A stretch of DNA of 17,444 bases from Gemmatimonadota bacterium (GCA_017889745.1 JAGGAG010000037.1:1-17444); one strand, 5' to 3'. Numbered from the stretch's first letter, positions 1 through 7,947 are shown. Translations and numbers: made by a program. The notes: generated by a model not told the origin, from the letters alone.

Positions 1-476
1 ACGTCGCGCCACCCGCCGCCGTGCGCGTCCTTGAGCACGCACGGGAGCCCGATGTGCGCCACGATCGCGCCCCAGTCGAGCGGGAACTCGAGGTTCCGCA
101 GGCTCTCGTCGTGCTTGATGCCGGGCACGTAGGCCTTGTTGGGCAGCACCACCGTCCTGGGATGGGCAACGCCAAGCGACGTGGCCAGCGCCGCGCCGAA
201 GAACTTGTCGTCGGCGGTCCACATGAACGGGTTGTTCACCACCGTGGCACCCTGCAGCACCGCCTGCTTCAGGTAGGACCGGTACATCGGTACCTCATGG
301 GAGATGCGGTCGATGATCACCCGCCACGGACACGGCCCGTCCATCCTCGGCGCACCGAGCTTCACGTACTCGACCACGACGCCCGCGTCCCGCCGCGCCA
401 CCTCGTCGATGAACGCCGGCGGAAAGGACCACTCCCGCCCCACCATCAACCCGACCCTGATCGGCTCAGTACTCAT
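1..476 (-). CDS. ATP-grasp family ligase, N-terminal part (truncated by window edge)
   Basis: The first 158 residues are visible, starting MSTEPIRVGLMVGREWSFPP. GGAGG lies 8 bases before the ATG and fixes the start. The visible part fits the pre-ATP-grasp and early ATP-binding region of RimK/glutathione-synthetase-like ligases. A Rossmann-like start is followed by VVNNPFMWTADDKFF near residues 86-100 (the 'ND K' element where these enzymes hold the cap of the nucleotide site) and by GLPCVLKDAHGGGW near 144-157, where the Lys and glycine-rich loop would bind ATP phosphates. Such enzymes join a carboxylate to an amine or thiol through an acyl-phosphate. The substrate cannot be read from this fragment. 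Two esterases follow on the same strand, which suggests a shared pathway. Family assignment is fairly secure; specific function is unknown. Confidence 0.75.
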   Translation of the reverse strand, partial: MSTEPIRVGLMVGREWSFPPAFIDEVARRDAGVVVEYVKLGAPRMDGPCPWRVIIDRISHEVPMYRSYLKQAVLQGATVVNNPFMWTADDKFFGAALATSLGVAHPRTVVLPNKAYVPGIKHDESLRNLEFPLDWGAIVAHIGLPCVLKDAHGGGWRD

Positions 477-501
477 TCGGCGCGCCTCCGTGCCGCTGTC
501 C

Positions 502-529
502 CCGTTCACCCTTCACCGTTTACCGTTCA
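502..529. repeat. Heptad repeat array, GGTGAAC family (site A)
   Basis: Four consecutive 7-base units read CCGTTCA, CCCTTCA, CCGTTTA and CCGTTCA on the plus strand (GGTGAAC-like on the minus strand). They fill most of the 62-base gap between the ATP-grasp start and the stop of the downstream esterase. The last unit runs into a small inverted repeat, ACCGT-TC-ACGGT. The same units recur at 14358-14427 and 15386-15456. Confidence 0.8.
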
Positions 530-538
530 CGGTGTTGG

Positions 539-1258
539 TCAGTCACTTCCGCCTATGTACGTCCTGATCATCTTCTCCCAGAACGGCCAGTCGTGCGCAT
601 GCCCGTCCCACACCCGCAGCGCATTCCCGATCCCCTTGTTCCACAGGATCCCCGACAGGTCCGCGTTGTTCTGGTAGGACGGGTCGCCCCGCCCGATCGC
701 GAAGATGATGTCCATCCGCTGCAGCGCCGCCAGCCGCGCCGATTCCCACTCGTGCCGCATGAAGTCGAACGGGTTGGCCGCGTATACGTGCTGGTCCGAG
801 TACCCGTCGGTCATGTGCTTCACGTCGTACAGCCCGCTCATCCCGATCATCCGGTTCACCGCTTCCGGATGGCGGAATGCGAACGTCGCGGCGTGGTAGG
901 CCCCGAAGCTGGCCCCGGTGGCGATGACGAACGGGTTGCCGTTGCGCGACTGCGAGAACGGCAGCACCTCGTGGAACACGTAGGCGTCGTACTGCAGGTG
1001 GCGCCACGCCCGCGCGCTCGGGTGCAGGTGTTTCCCGTACCAGCTCTCGTCGTGCACCTGGTCCAGGAAGAACATCTGGATCCAGCCGTTCTCCAGGTGC
1101 TCCGACAGCACCTCCGGCATTCGCCGGTCGGGCCACTCCCGCCACGTGCCCATCGTGGTCGGGAACACGATCACCCGCGCCCCGGCGTGGCCCCACACGT
1201 CGATGTGCATCTCGCGCCCGAGGTGGGCGCTGTGCCAGTGATGGTGCTCGTGACGCAC
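539..1258 (-). CDS. Alpha/beta-hydrolase esterase, COG4947-like
   Basis: This is a 239-residue cytosolic alpha/beta hydrolase without a signal peptide. The nucleophile elbow is ATGASFGAYHA with Ser117 in G-A-S-F-G. An acidic residue follows at Asp192 (GRGDPSY), and the catalytic His is in WDGHAHDW (His220 or His222). The compact fold with VIVFPTTMGTWREWPDRRM near the N-terminus resembles the uncharacterised esterase group COG4947. The GTG start at 1258 lies 6 bases after the stop of the preceding esterase gene, so the two are probably cotranscribed. The ATP-grasp gene lies on the same strand 62 bases further on. The His-rich N-terminus (MRHEHHHWHS) may only be a start artefact, since an in-frame ATG at residue 17 (MHIDVWG) is the alternative. 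The fold call is strong; the substrate is unknown. Confidence 0.82.
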   Translation of the reverse strand: MRHEHHHWHSAHLGREMHIDVWGHAGARVIVFPTTMGTWREWPDRRMPEVLSEHLENGWIQMFFLDQVHDESWYGKHLHPSARAWRHLQYDAYVFHEVLPFSQSRNGNPFVIATGASFGAYHAATFAFRHPEAVNRMIGMSGLYDVKHMTDGYSDQHVYAANPFDFMRHEWESARLAALQRMDIIFAIGRGDPSYQNNADLSGILWNKGIGNALRVWDGHAHDWPFWEKMIRTYIGGSD

Positions 1259-1264
1259 GTGGTG

Positions 1265-2152
1265 TCAGGTCCCCAGGATGAACGGAAGCGCGTCGCGGAA
1301 GCGGCTGCCCCACCGCGATTCGTGGTGCTCGGCGCCCGCTTCCTCGACATAGCGAAGGGTGTCATCGAGGCGGTAGCCGCGCGCCACGAGCTCGTCGCGG
1401 AGCCGCCGGACGTCCGCCACCTCGTCCGGACCCTCCTCGTCGCCCACGTCGAGGTAGATCCGGCCGCCCACCGCCGGCGCGTCGGTAATGTACTGATGGA
1501 CGGCCCCGTCAGCGAACCAGAGCGATGGGCTCAGCACCGCCGAGGCCCCGAAGATGTCCGGCCGTCGGAAGTGCGCGTACACGCTCAGCAGTCCGCCGAG
1601 CGAGCTCCCCGCGATCGAGGTGAACTCCCGCCCCGGCAGCGTGGGGAAGTGCCCGTCCACCAGCGGCTTGAGCGTCTCGGCCAGGAAGGTGAGGTACTCG
1701 TCCGCCCCGCCGCCCCCCCGCACCGGGTCCTCGAACGGGGTGTACTCCGTGATCCGCCGCTCGCGCCCGTTATAGACCGCCACCACGATCGCGTACCGGC
1801 CCAGCCGCGCGTGATGCGCCAGCGTCGGCCCCAGCTGCCAGTCGCCCGCGAAGCTCGTGTCCGGGTCGAAGAGGTTCTGCCCGTCGTGCATGTACACCAC
1901 GCGGTACCGCCGCCCGGCCGCCCGCACCGCCGGTGGCGGCAGCGCCACGATCACGTCGCGCTCGCCGCCCAGTGCCGGGTGCGCCACGCCGCTCAGGTGC
2001 AGCAGTTCCGGGGCGTCGGCGCCCTCGTCGTGCAGCGCGCGGAGGGGATAGGGACGGGGGTCGGGCGGCGTGAGCCGCGGGGCCGCGTCAGCGTCCGGCG
2101 AGTGCGGCAGCGGCGGCCTCGGCGCGTCGCCGCGGAATGAACCGGGCGGCAA
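1265..2152 (-). CDS. Esterase of the Fes/IroE/esterase-D-like alpha/beta-hydrolase group (COG2819-like)
   Basis: This is a 295-residue alpha/beta hydrolase. The core begins near residue 58 with LGGERDVIVALPP and YRVVYMHDGQNLFDP, a hallmark of this group. The nucleophile is Ser184 in AGSSLGG, an acid lies near Asp236-Glu240 (LDVGDEEGPDE), and the catalytic His is at 276/277 (AEHHESRW). Relatives cleave acyl or siderophore-like esters; here the substrate is not evident. The only ATG in reach is at 2152, which gives a 65-base overlap with msrQ and a Pro-rich 45-residue leader. The only later conventional start I see is GTG at 1987, which would trim the LSGVAHPALGGERD lead-in that relatives usually keep. 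The start is therefore uncertain. The gene is followed after 6 bases by the second esterase. Confidence 0.8.
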   Translation of the reverse strand: MPPGSFRGDAPRPPLPHSPDADAAPRLTPPDPRPYPLRALHDEGADAPELLHLSGVAHPALGGERDVIVALPPPAVRAAGRRYRVVYMHDGQNLFDPDTSFAGDWQLGPTLAHHARLGRYAIVVAVYNGRERRITEYTPFEDPVRGGGGADEYLTFLAETLKPLVDGHFPTLPGREFTSIAGSSLGGLLSVYAHFRRPDIFGASAVLSPSLWFADGAVHQYITDAPAVGGRIYLDVGDEEGPDEVADVRRLRDELVARGYRLDDTLRYVEEAGAEHHESRWGSRFRDALPFILGT

Positions 2153-2711
2153 GTAGAATGGCCAGGGCGGCGATGTAGTAGAGCGGCAGCGTCACGTCCC
2201 GCTTCACCAGCCACAGGAAATGGAGCACGGCGAGCACCGCTGCCACGTACACCAGCCGGTGCAGCCGCTGCCACCGCTTGCCGCCCAGGCGCCGCACCAT
2301 CCCGCCCGTCGACGTGGCCGCGAGGGGAATGAGCAGCAGGAACGCGCTGAAGCCCGCCAGCACCCACGGATGCTTCACCACGTCCTGAGTGATACCGACC
2401 GGCGACAGCTCCTGGTCGAACACGAAATAACTGAAGGCGTGGAGGAGGGCATAGGCGAACGCCGTCACGCCGAGTGAGCGGCGCAGCCGGTTGAGCACGT
2501 TCCAGCCGGTGAGTTGCCGGAGCGGCGTCACCGCGAGCGACCCTAGCAGGAAGGAGAGCGCGCTCAGGCCCGTCACCTTCTGGATCGTCTCCACCGGGTC
2601 GGTGCCCAGGTTCCCCTGCACCGCCCCGCGCACCAGCCACAGAAACGGGAGCGCGGAACCGGCCCAGAGCACCGGGCGGACCACCCGGGTCACCCATCGC
2701 GACATGGTCAT
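2088..2711 (-). CDS. msrQ: Protein-methionine-sulfoxide reductase heme-binding membrane subunit MsrQ
   Basis: This 207-residue polytopic inner-membrane protein matches the MsrQ/YedZ ferric-reductase-like family in length and pattern. About six hydrophobic segments are seen. Heme-ligand candidates include the His in ALLHAFSYFVFDQ, VVKHPWVL, and GGKRWQRLHRLVYVAAVLAVLHFLWLVKRD near residues 140-170. It passes electrons from the respiratory chain to MsrP, which repairs oxidised methionines of periplasmic proteins. It starts 1 base after the msrP stop (ATG at 2711). An in-frame ATG at 2705 has better spacing from AGG and may be the true start. The Ala/Arg-rich tail overlaps the next esterase if that gene begins at 2152. 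Identification is strong from both sequence and neighbour. Confidence 0.93.
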   Translation of the reverse strand: MTMSRWVTRVVRPVLWAGSALPFLWLVRGAVQGNLGTDPVETIQKVTGLSALSFLLGSLAVTPLRQLTGWNVLNRLRRSLGVTAFAYALLHAFSYFVFDQELSPVGITQDVVKHPWVLAGFSAFLLLIPLAATSTGGMVRRLGGKRWQRLHRLVYVAAVLAVLHFLWLVKRDVTLPLYYIAALAILLAARFIPRRRAEAAAAALAGR

Positions 2712-2712
2712 C

Positions 2713-3630
<918 letters not shown>

Positions 3631-3690
3631 GGGGCCTTCAGGTGGTTTTCGATTCTACGTCCCGCACCGGCGATCGGTTCCCGTGAAACG

Positions 3691-3793
3691 GTCAAGAGTC
3701 GAGAGTCGAGAAACGAGAGTCGAGGGTTTGAGAGACGCCGAGCCCACGACGCTGGACTCTCGACTCTGGACTCTGGCCCCCGGACCCTCAACC
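3691..3793. repeat. Paired heptad repeat arrays, CGACYCW family (site B), hairpin-forming
   Basis: The left array, 3691-3729, reads in 7-base steps GTCAAGA, GTCGAGA, GTCGAGA, AACGAGA, GTCGAGG. The right array, 3753-3793, reads GGACTCT, CGACTCT, GGACTCT, GGCCCCC, GGACCCT. The right units are reverse complements of the left ones, so the block can fold into a stem with about 15 nearly perfect pairs. It lies downstream of tRNA-Ser and upstream of msrP, all on the minus strand, where it could end tRNA transcription. Confidence 0.8.
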
Positions 3794-3796
3794 CAA

Positions 3797-3885
3797 CGGA
3801 CAGGGAGGGATTCGAACCCTCGATACGGTTTGAGCCGTATACACACTTTCCAGGCGTGCGCCTTGAGCCACTCGGCCACCTGTCC
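3797..3885 (-). tRNA. tRNA-Ser (anticodon GGA)
   Basis: On the minus strand the acceptor stem GGACAGG pairs perfectly with CCTGTCC, and the discriminator is G, as expected for serine. The D arm is GCCGAGTGGCTCAAGGC. The anticodon stem CACGC/GTGTG (one G-U) holds the loop CTGGAAA with anticodon GGA (3849-3851), reading UCC/UCU. A long variable arm (TACGG/CCGTA) marks a class II serine tRNA. The T arm is GAGGG-TTCGAAT-CCCTC. No CCA is encoded, so it must be added after transcription. Confidence 0.97.
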
Positions 3886-3904
3886 AAGGTTGTTGCGGGG
3901 GAAG

Positions 3905-3933
3905 AAGTTAGACCCGCCCATCCCCCCAGTCAA
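3905..3933 (-). promoter_or_regulatory. Putative sigma-70-type promoter for tRNA-Ser
   Basis: Reading on the minus strand, TTGACT (3928-3933) is separated by exactly 17 bases from TAACTT (3905-3910), which keeps the most important TA----T positions of a -10 box. The -10 box ends 19 bases before the tRNA 5' end, a sensible distance for a short leader. Assignment rests on spacing and consensus only. Confidence 0.5.
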
Positions 3934-3960
3934 CGCGGCGGCGGTCGACAGTCCGGTTCT

Positions 3961-3995
3961 ACGACCCACGACCCACGGTCTCGACCCTCGACCGC
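3961..3995. repeat. Heptad repeat array, CGACYCW family (site C)
   Basis: Five 7-base units occur in a row: ACGACCC, ACGACCC, ACGGTCT, CGACCCT, CGACCGC. They lie upstream of the tRNA-Ser promoter and about 150 bases before the secreted-subunit operon. No facing arm was found nearby. The rest of 3996-4145 holds an isolated TTGACA (4059-4064) without a credible -10 box, and AGGAG ahead of the next gene. Confidence 0.7.
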
Positions 3996-4145
3996 CGGCT
4001 GACTCCTCGACACCGTCGCCTTTCTCGACGACCTCTATCCGACACAGCGGCACAGGCTTTGACACTGGGGGCGACCAGACGCCGGATCCAACTCCCGGCA
4101 ATGGACTCACTTGAACGACCACGCCGCCCTCAGGAGAACGAATAA

Positions 4146-4679
4146 ATGCAGCGCAGCCTTCGCAGCTTCCTTGCCCTTGGTGCCCTCGCCCTCGTGGCGA
4201 CCACCGCCCAGGCCCAAGTGCTCTCGAATACCCCGACGGTGACGCTCAACGCCACCCAGCTCCCCACGCTGACGGTGACGGTAAGCACGCCCAGCGTGTC
4301 CATCGCCAGCCTCAACGTCGGCAACAATGACTTCCCCGGCGTCAACGTGACGACCGCCTGGAACCTCGGCACCGCCGGTACGCTGCAGCTCGTCGGCTGG
4401 TTCGCTGTGCCGGCGGCCGCGCTGTCTGACGGTGGCACGAACAACATCCCGTCGTCCAGCGTGCTCGGGCAGGTGAACGGCGGCACCTACACCGCGTTTA
4501 CCGGGGCCGCAGTCGGCGGTGTCGGCGTTGCCGGCGGCAGCCTGTCGCTGTTCAGTGCCGCCGTCGGGGTCGGCATCGGCAACCGCGTCGACGCCCTTGG
4601 GCTCCGGCTCGCCCTCGCGTCCGCGCCGCCGGCTGGGGCGTACACCGGTACGCTCAACCTTCGCGCCATCGTCCAGTAA
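4146..4679 (+). CDS. Secreted fimbria-like subunit 1 of a chaperone/usher-type locus
   Basis: The 177-residue protein has a Sec signal peptide (1-23, cut at AQA|QVLS) and a mature domain rich in Val, Thr, Gly, Ala and Ser that reads as all-beta. An alternating hydrophobic strand near the mature N-terminus (TVTLNATQLPTLTVTV) could be a donor strand. The C-terminal PPAGAYTGTLNLRAIVQ has the Gly-x-Tyr-x-Gly-Thr-Leu ending seen in spore-coat-U and DUF4402-like pilus subunits. It has no cysteine. AGGAG precedes the ATG. The next gene is a diverged copy sharing the QVL mature start, the (T)NIPSS and GVGGVG stretches and the C-terminal strand. The chaperone and barrel genes follow. Probably a surface structural subunit; exact family not certain. 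Confidence 0.72.
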   Translation: MQRSLRSFLALGALALVATTAQAQVLSNTPTVTLNATQLPTLTVTVSTPSVSIASLNVGNNDFPGVNVTTAWNLGTAGTLQLVGWFAVPAAALSDGGTNNIPSSSVLGQVNGGTYTAFTGAAVGGVGVAGGSLSLFSAAVGVGIGNRVDALGLRLALASAPPAGAYTGTLNLRAIVQ

Positions 4680-4706
4680 CACGCTCCTGACGCCGCGGCC
4701 TTCGTC

Positions 4707-5297
4707 ATGCGCGTCCCTCGCCTCACCTGTGCGAGCGGGGTGCTTGCCATCCTGCTCGCCGGCGCCGGCGTCGGGCGCGCATCGGCGCAGGTCCTCGGCG
4801 CGCCGGTCACCATCTCCATGGCCGCCACGCAGCCCGGCCTGCTCACGGTGACCGTCCAGTCGGGCGGGGTGCAGTCCATCCCGAGCCTCACCTCGAACGC
4901 CATCAACCCGTTTCCCACGCCAGTCCAGATCTTCACCCAGTGGGACATCCGCCCGAACACAGGCAGCGCGATGTCGCTCGTGGCGTACTTCAGCGTGCCG
5001 GCCCAGGCACTCACCACCGGCGCGACGAACATTCCGTCGAGCCGGGTCGAAGCACGCATGACGACCGGGTCCGTCCCCGCGTTCACCCCGATCACCGGCA
5101 ACGGCGTCGGTGGCGTGGGCACGCCGGGCGGCAGCGTCGTGCTCTGGACCAACAACTGCTTTGCCTCCAGCAACGCGGCGGCGTGCCGGCGCGCGAACCG
5201 CACCGACCAGCTCGACCTCCAGCTCAACCTCACGGGCCTCACGCTGCCGCCGGGAACCTACGCCGGCACCCTCACGCTCCGGGCCGTCCTCTACTGA
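4707..5297 (+). CDS. Secreted fimbria-like subunit 2 (paralogue of the preceding gene)
   Basis: The 196-residue protein has a signal peptide (1-27, cut at ASA|QVLG). Its body is collinear with the upstream protein: TQWDIRPNTGSAMSLVAYFSVPAQAL matches TAWNLGTAGTLQLVGWFAVPAAAL, then TNIPSS, GNGVGGVGTPGGSV, and the C-terminal LPPGTYAGTLTLRAVLY. It differs by an insert, NNCFASSNAAACRRANRTDQ, whose two cysteines could form a disulfide in the periplasm. The gene lies 27 bases after the first subunit in the same operon. No clear ribosome binding site precedes its ATG, so translation may be coupled. Role as a second or tip/anchor subunit is inferred. Confidence 0.72.
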   Translation: MRVPRLTCASGVLAILLAGAGVGRASAQVLGAPVTISMAATQPGLLTVTVQSGGVQSIPSLTSNAINPFPTPVQIFTQWDIRPNTGSAMSLVAYFSVPAQALTTGATNIPSSRVEARMTTGSVPAFTPITGNGVGGVGTPGGSVVLWTNNCFASSNAAACRRANRTDQLDLQLNLTGLTLPPGTYAGTLTLRAVLY

Positions 5298-5371
5298 CCC
5301 CCCGCCGGCCATGGCGCGGATGTCGCCGTCCGGAGTATCGTGACGCGTCGCTGACCGGAGTTCCCCTGATC

Positions 5372-6178
5372 GTGATTCGCCCATCTGCGTCCCTCTGCCT
5401 CCTGATGGCGGCTGCCGCGCTCGTCGCCGCTCGCGAGGCACGCGCCCAGTCGGTGAGCCCGCCGATCGCGGAGTACCGCGAGAAGGCCAAGGCCTCCTTC
5501 AACGTCACCAACCAGTCGGTGTTCCCCCTGACCGTCGTGCTGCAGGTCAAGGGGTTCGTGGTGAGCGAGGACGGCGAGCTGCGCGACGTGCCCCTCGACA
5601 CCACCCGCGTGCACGTGAAGCTCTCCGTGCTTTCGTTCCGGCTGCAGCCCAGGCAGACCTACACGGTCTTCTACGAGGCGAGCGCCGACAGCGCGCCGGC
5701 GTGGTTCAACATCTGGAACGCCATCACGGGGGCGCGCACCGACGCGGGACTCAACGTCCGCATCGAACTGCCCCACGTGGTCTACCTCAACCAGCGCGAG
5801 CGGCTCCAGCAGGAGGACGTGCGGCTGGTTTCGGCGGTCCACCGGCCATGGGACAAGCGGGTGACGATCGAGTTCGAGAACGTGAGCCCGAGGATCGGCC
5901 GGGTCCAGAGCATCGTGGTGAGCGCGCCCGACGCCAAGTCGGTGGAAGGGCCCGCATTCCCGCTCTTTCCCAACGGCAGGCGACGGGTCGTCGTGCCCTG
6001 GGAGCAGCCCGGCTCGCCCGCGCGCGTCGAGGTGCGCTTCGACGGATTCCGGCTCGCGACCGACGTGATCGCCACCGATACGACGAGCGTGTCCCTGCCG
6101 GGAACGGCCGGAGTGAACGACTCGAGTGAGGCCCGCTCGGGCGTCGGCACAGCCGGTGACTCCAGCGCGACGCGCTGA
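5372..6178 (+). CDS. Periplasmic PapD-like pilus chaperone
   Basis: The protein is 268 residues from a GTG start with GGAG 11 bases upstream; a CTG two codons earlier is the alternative. A signal peptide spans 1-25 (ARA|QSVSPP). The N-terminal Ig-like domain shows the chaperone pattern VSPPIAEY...ASFNVTNQSVFPLTVVLQVKGF and then VKLSVLSFRLQPRQTYTVFYEA, equivalent to the 'sP-x-x-f-x-l-x-P-g-q' stretch of PapD/FimC N-domains. A second domain follows (RVTIEFENVSPRIGRVQSIVV, FPLFPNGRRRVVVPWEQP). Such proteins hold subunits by donating a strand and deliver them to an outer-membrane pore. The Ser/Thr-rich tail overlaps the barrel gene. Position between subunits and barrel supports the role. Divergent, but the architecture fits. 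Confidence 0.75.
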   Translation: MIRPSASLCLLMAAAALVAAREARAQSVSPPIAEYREKAKASFNVTNQSVFPLTVVLQVKGFVVSEDGELRDVPLDTTRVHVKLSVLSFRLQPRQTYTVFYEASADSAPAWFNIWNAITGARTDAGLNVRIELPHVVYLNQRERLQQEDVRLVSAVHRPWDKRVTIEFENVSPRIGRVQSIVVSAPDAKSVEGPAFPLFPNGRRRVVVPWEQPGSPARVEVRFDGFRLATDVIATDTTSVSLPGTAGVNDSSEARSGVGTAGDSSATR

Positions 6179-7868
6179 CCCCGGATACTGGCGGTGGCTC
6201 CTGGCCGCTGCACTGTGCCTGGCACCCGCAATGGTGTCGGCGCAGTCGGTTGTCGAACTCGATGCCGGCGGGACGTCGCTCTACGACAGCTACGGCGTGG
6301 CCGCGCATCTTTACACGGCGAAGGCGGACGGCTGGGTCGGTATCGGCGTGCAGGACGGCGACTTCGTCTTCGGCGCGGCAATCCAGACCAGCTTCAAGGA
6401 GGATTCCCTGCGCGTCGGTTCAGACGTGCTGGTGGAGCGGTACCCCACCGACCTCTTCAGCATGGGCGTGAACATCCTGGGCCAGGACGTACGCTACACC
6501 TTCGTCCGGCCCCGCACCTACGTCACCGCCCTCGCCGGCTGGGCCGCTGCCACCAATTCCTCACAGTTCTTCCAGGCCTACGAGTTCAGCAACCCGTTCG
6601 GGGCCCTGACCGTGCGCCAGCTCGCGGCACCCCGGGTAGTGCTCGGCTTCAACGGGGTCATCGCGGAACAGCAGTCGGCACTCGGGAGCGTCGCCTGGGG
6701 GCCGCTCCCCAACCTCGATCTCGCCGCCATCGGGGGCATCGGCAGCAACAAGGGATACGGGGCCGTCAGCGCCGGCTGGCGGTTGCCGACCTTTTCCATC
6801 CGCGGCTCCTACGTATCCCAGGCGACGGGCTTCCGGCGCGCTGACCTTCCCTACCCGGTCCAGACCGAAGCCGACAAGGAGAACATCCAGCTCGAGTGGG
6901 AGCCTTGGACCGAGATCCTGCTCGGCGCGGCACGACAGAATTTCGTGCAGGACTCGGGCGGAACGACCACGCCCATCACGGCGTCGGGCAACACCTTCTA
7001 CGCCAGCGCGCGGCGCTTCGGGTTCCGGGCGCAGGCCGGGCTCTACGACTCGGAGTCGCAGGGCATCAGCAACCTGAGCAATTACTTCGCGCTGGGCCGT
7101 TCCTTCGGCCGCTGGCTCGACGTGGATGCGTACCTCCTCCAGAGCCGGCCGTCGGTCGGGCCCGCCACCAACACGCCCATCGTCAACCTGCGCGAGCGCA
7201 TCATTCCGAGGCTGGCCCTGATCCAACAGCTGGCCTGGAACGACGGCGACCGCGTCACCGTGCAGTTCGGCGGCGAACTGGTACTGCCCTTCGGCGACGT
7301 GGGGGTCTCGTACCAGATCGTGCAGCAGCCCTTCCAGCCACTCGATCCCTTCAAGAGCGTGCTCAGCCTCTCGGCCCGCCTCCAGCTCGGACGGTACGCC
7401 ACCAGCCTGAACACCACCTTCATGCCCGACGGATCGGTGAACTACATCGCGACGGCGGCGACCTACCTCTACTTCGGCCAGTTCGGCGGCATGCAGCCCA
7501 ACCTGGTGCAGACCCAGCTGGGCCGGTTTGTGATCCGGGGTCGGGTGGTGGACGAGGCCGGTCAGCCGGTGGACGGCGCCGCCATTGCCCTGGATGGTGA
7601 CATGGCCTTCACCAACCCCGAGGGGCAGTTCCTCGTCCGGGTCGGACGTCCCCGCGACTACCGGGTGACGGTCCGCTTCGCAGAGTTCCTGCTGCCGGGC
7701 CAGTGGGAGGTCGTGTCAGCGCCAGCCACGATCAAGGCGCTGCCGGAAGACCGCGCGCCGAGCCACGATATCGTGCTTCGCCGCGTGGTCGTCCCGGTTC
7801 CCGACGCAAATCCTCCGGCGCCCGCTGACTCGACGGTGGCGCCGACACCGGAACAGGTACCGCAGTGA
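6126..7868 (+). CDS. Outer-membrane beta-barrel with C-terminal beta-sandwich domain, usher-like
   Basis: The 580-residue protein has a signal peptide ending at VSA|QSVV (about residue 39). Residues 41-467 are alternating amphipathic strands rich in Gly, Tyr, Trp and Phe, as in outer-membrane barrels. A compact domain at 468-548 (FVIRGRVVDEAGQPVDGAAIALDGDMAFTNPEGQFLVRV) has the layout of carboxypeptidase-regulatory/CNA-B-like domains and of the C-terminal domains of fimbrial ushers. A Pro-rich tail follows. Ushers are usually around 800 residues; this one is shorter and I see no distinct N-terminal chaperone-binding domain. The GTG start (6126) overlaps the chaperone gene by 53 bases; GTG at 6156 is an alternative. 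Gene order suggests it is the exit pore for the two subunits. That role is inference; the barrel call is firmer. Confidence 0.65.
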   Translation: MRPARASAQPVTPARRADPGYWRWLLAAALCLAPAMVSAQSVVELDAGGTSLYDSYGVAAHLYTAKADGWVGIGVQDGDFVFGAAIQTSFKEDSLRVGSDVLVERYPTDLFSMGVNILGQDVRYTFVRPRTYVTALAGWAAATNSSQFFQAYEFSNPFGALTVRQLAAPRVVLGFNGVIAEQQSALGSVAWGPLPNLDLAAIGGIGSNKGYGAVSAGWRLPTFSIRGSYVSQATGFRRADLPYPVQTEADKENIQLEWEPWTEILLGAARQNFVQDSGGTTTPITASGNTFYASARRFGFRAQAGLYDSESQGISNLSNYFALGRSFGRWLDVDAYLLQSRPSVGPATNTPIVNLRERIIPRLALIQQLAWNDGDRVTVQFGGELVLPFGDVGVSYQIVQQPFQPLDPFKSVLSLSARLQLGRYATSLNTTFMPDGSVNYIATAATYLYFGQFGGMQPNLVQTQLGRFVIRGRVVDEAGQPVDGAAIALDGDMAFTNPEGQFLVRVGRPRDYRVTVRFAEFLLPGQWEVVSAPATIKALPEDRAPSHDIVLRRVVVPVPDANPPAPADSTVAPTPEQVPQ

Positions 7869-7947
7869 TGACAACTGTTGCAGGCGGAATTTGAGTCCAG
7901 ATTTAGCGGCGCTCATGGCCTGACAGGGCCACCATCACCCAAGCAGC

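Noticed and set aside
593..2140. A 515-codon plus-strand open frame
   Set aside because: It lies antisense to both esterases, with shadow-type composition and no recognisable domain.
3691..3995. Possible CRISPR array
   Set aside because: The units are only 7 bases long with no spacers and no cas genes nearby; these are tandem heptads.
4059..4086. TTGACA as the -35 box of a promoter for the secreted-subunit operon
   Set aside because: No -10-like hexamer is found at 16-18 bases downstream.
4107..5441. A 444-codon minus-strand open frame opposite the secreted subunits
   Set aside because: Its composition is shadow-like, while the plus strand encodes two collinear paralogues with signal peptides.
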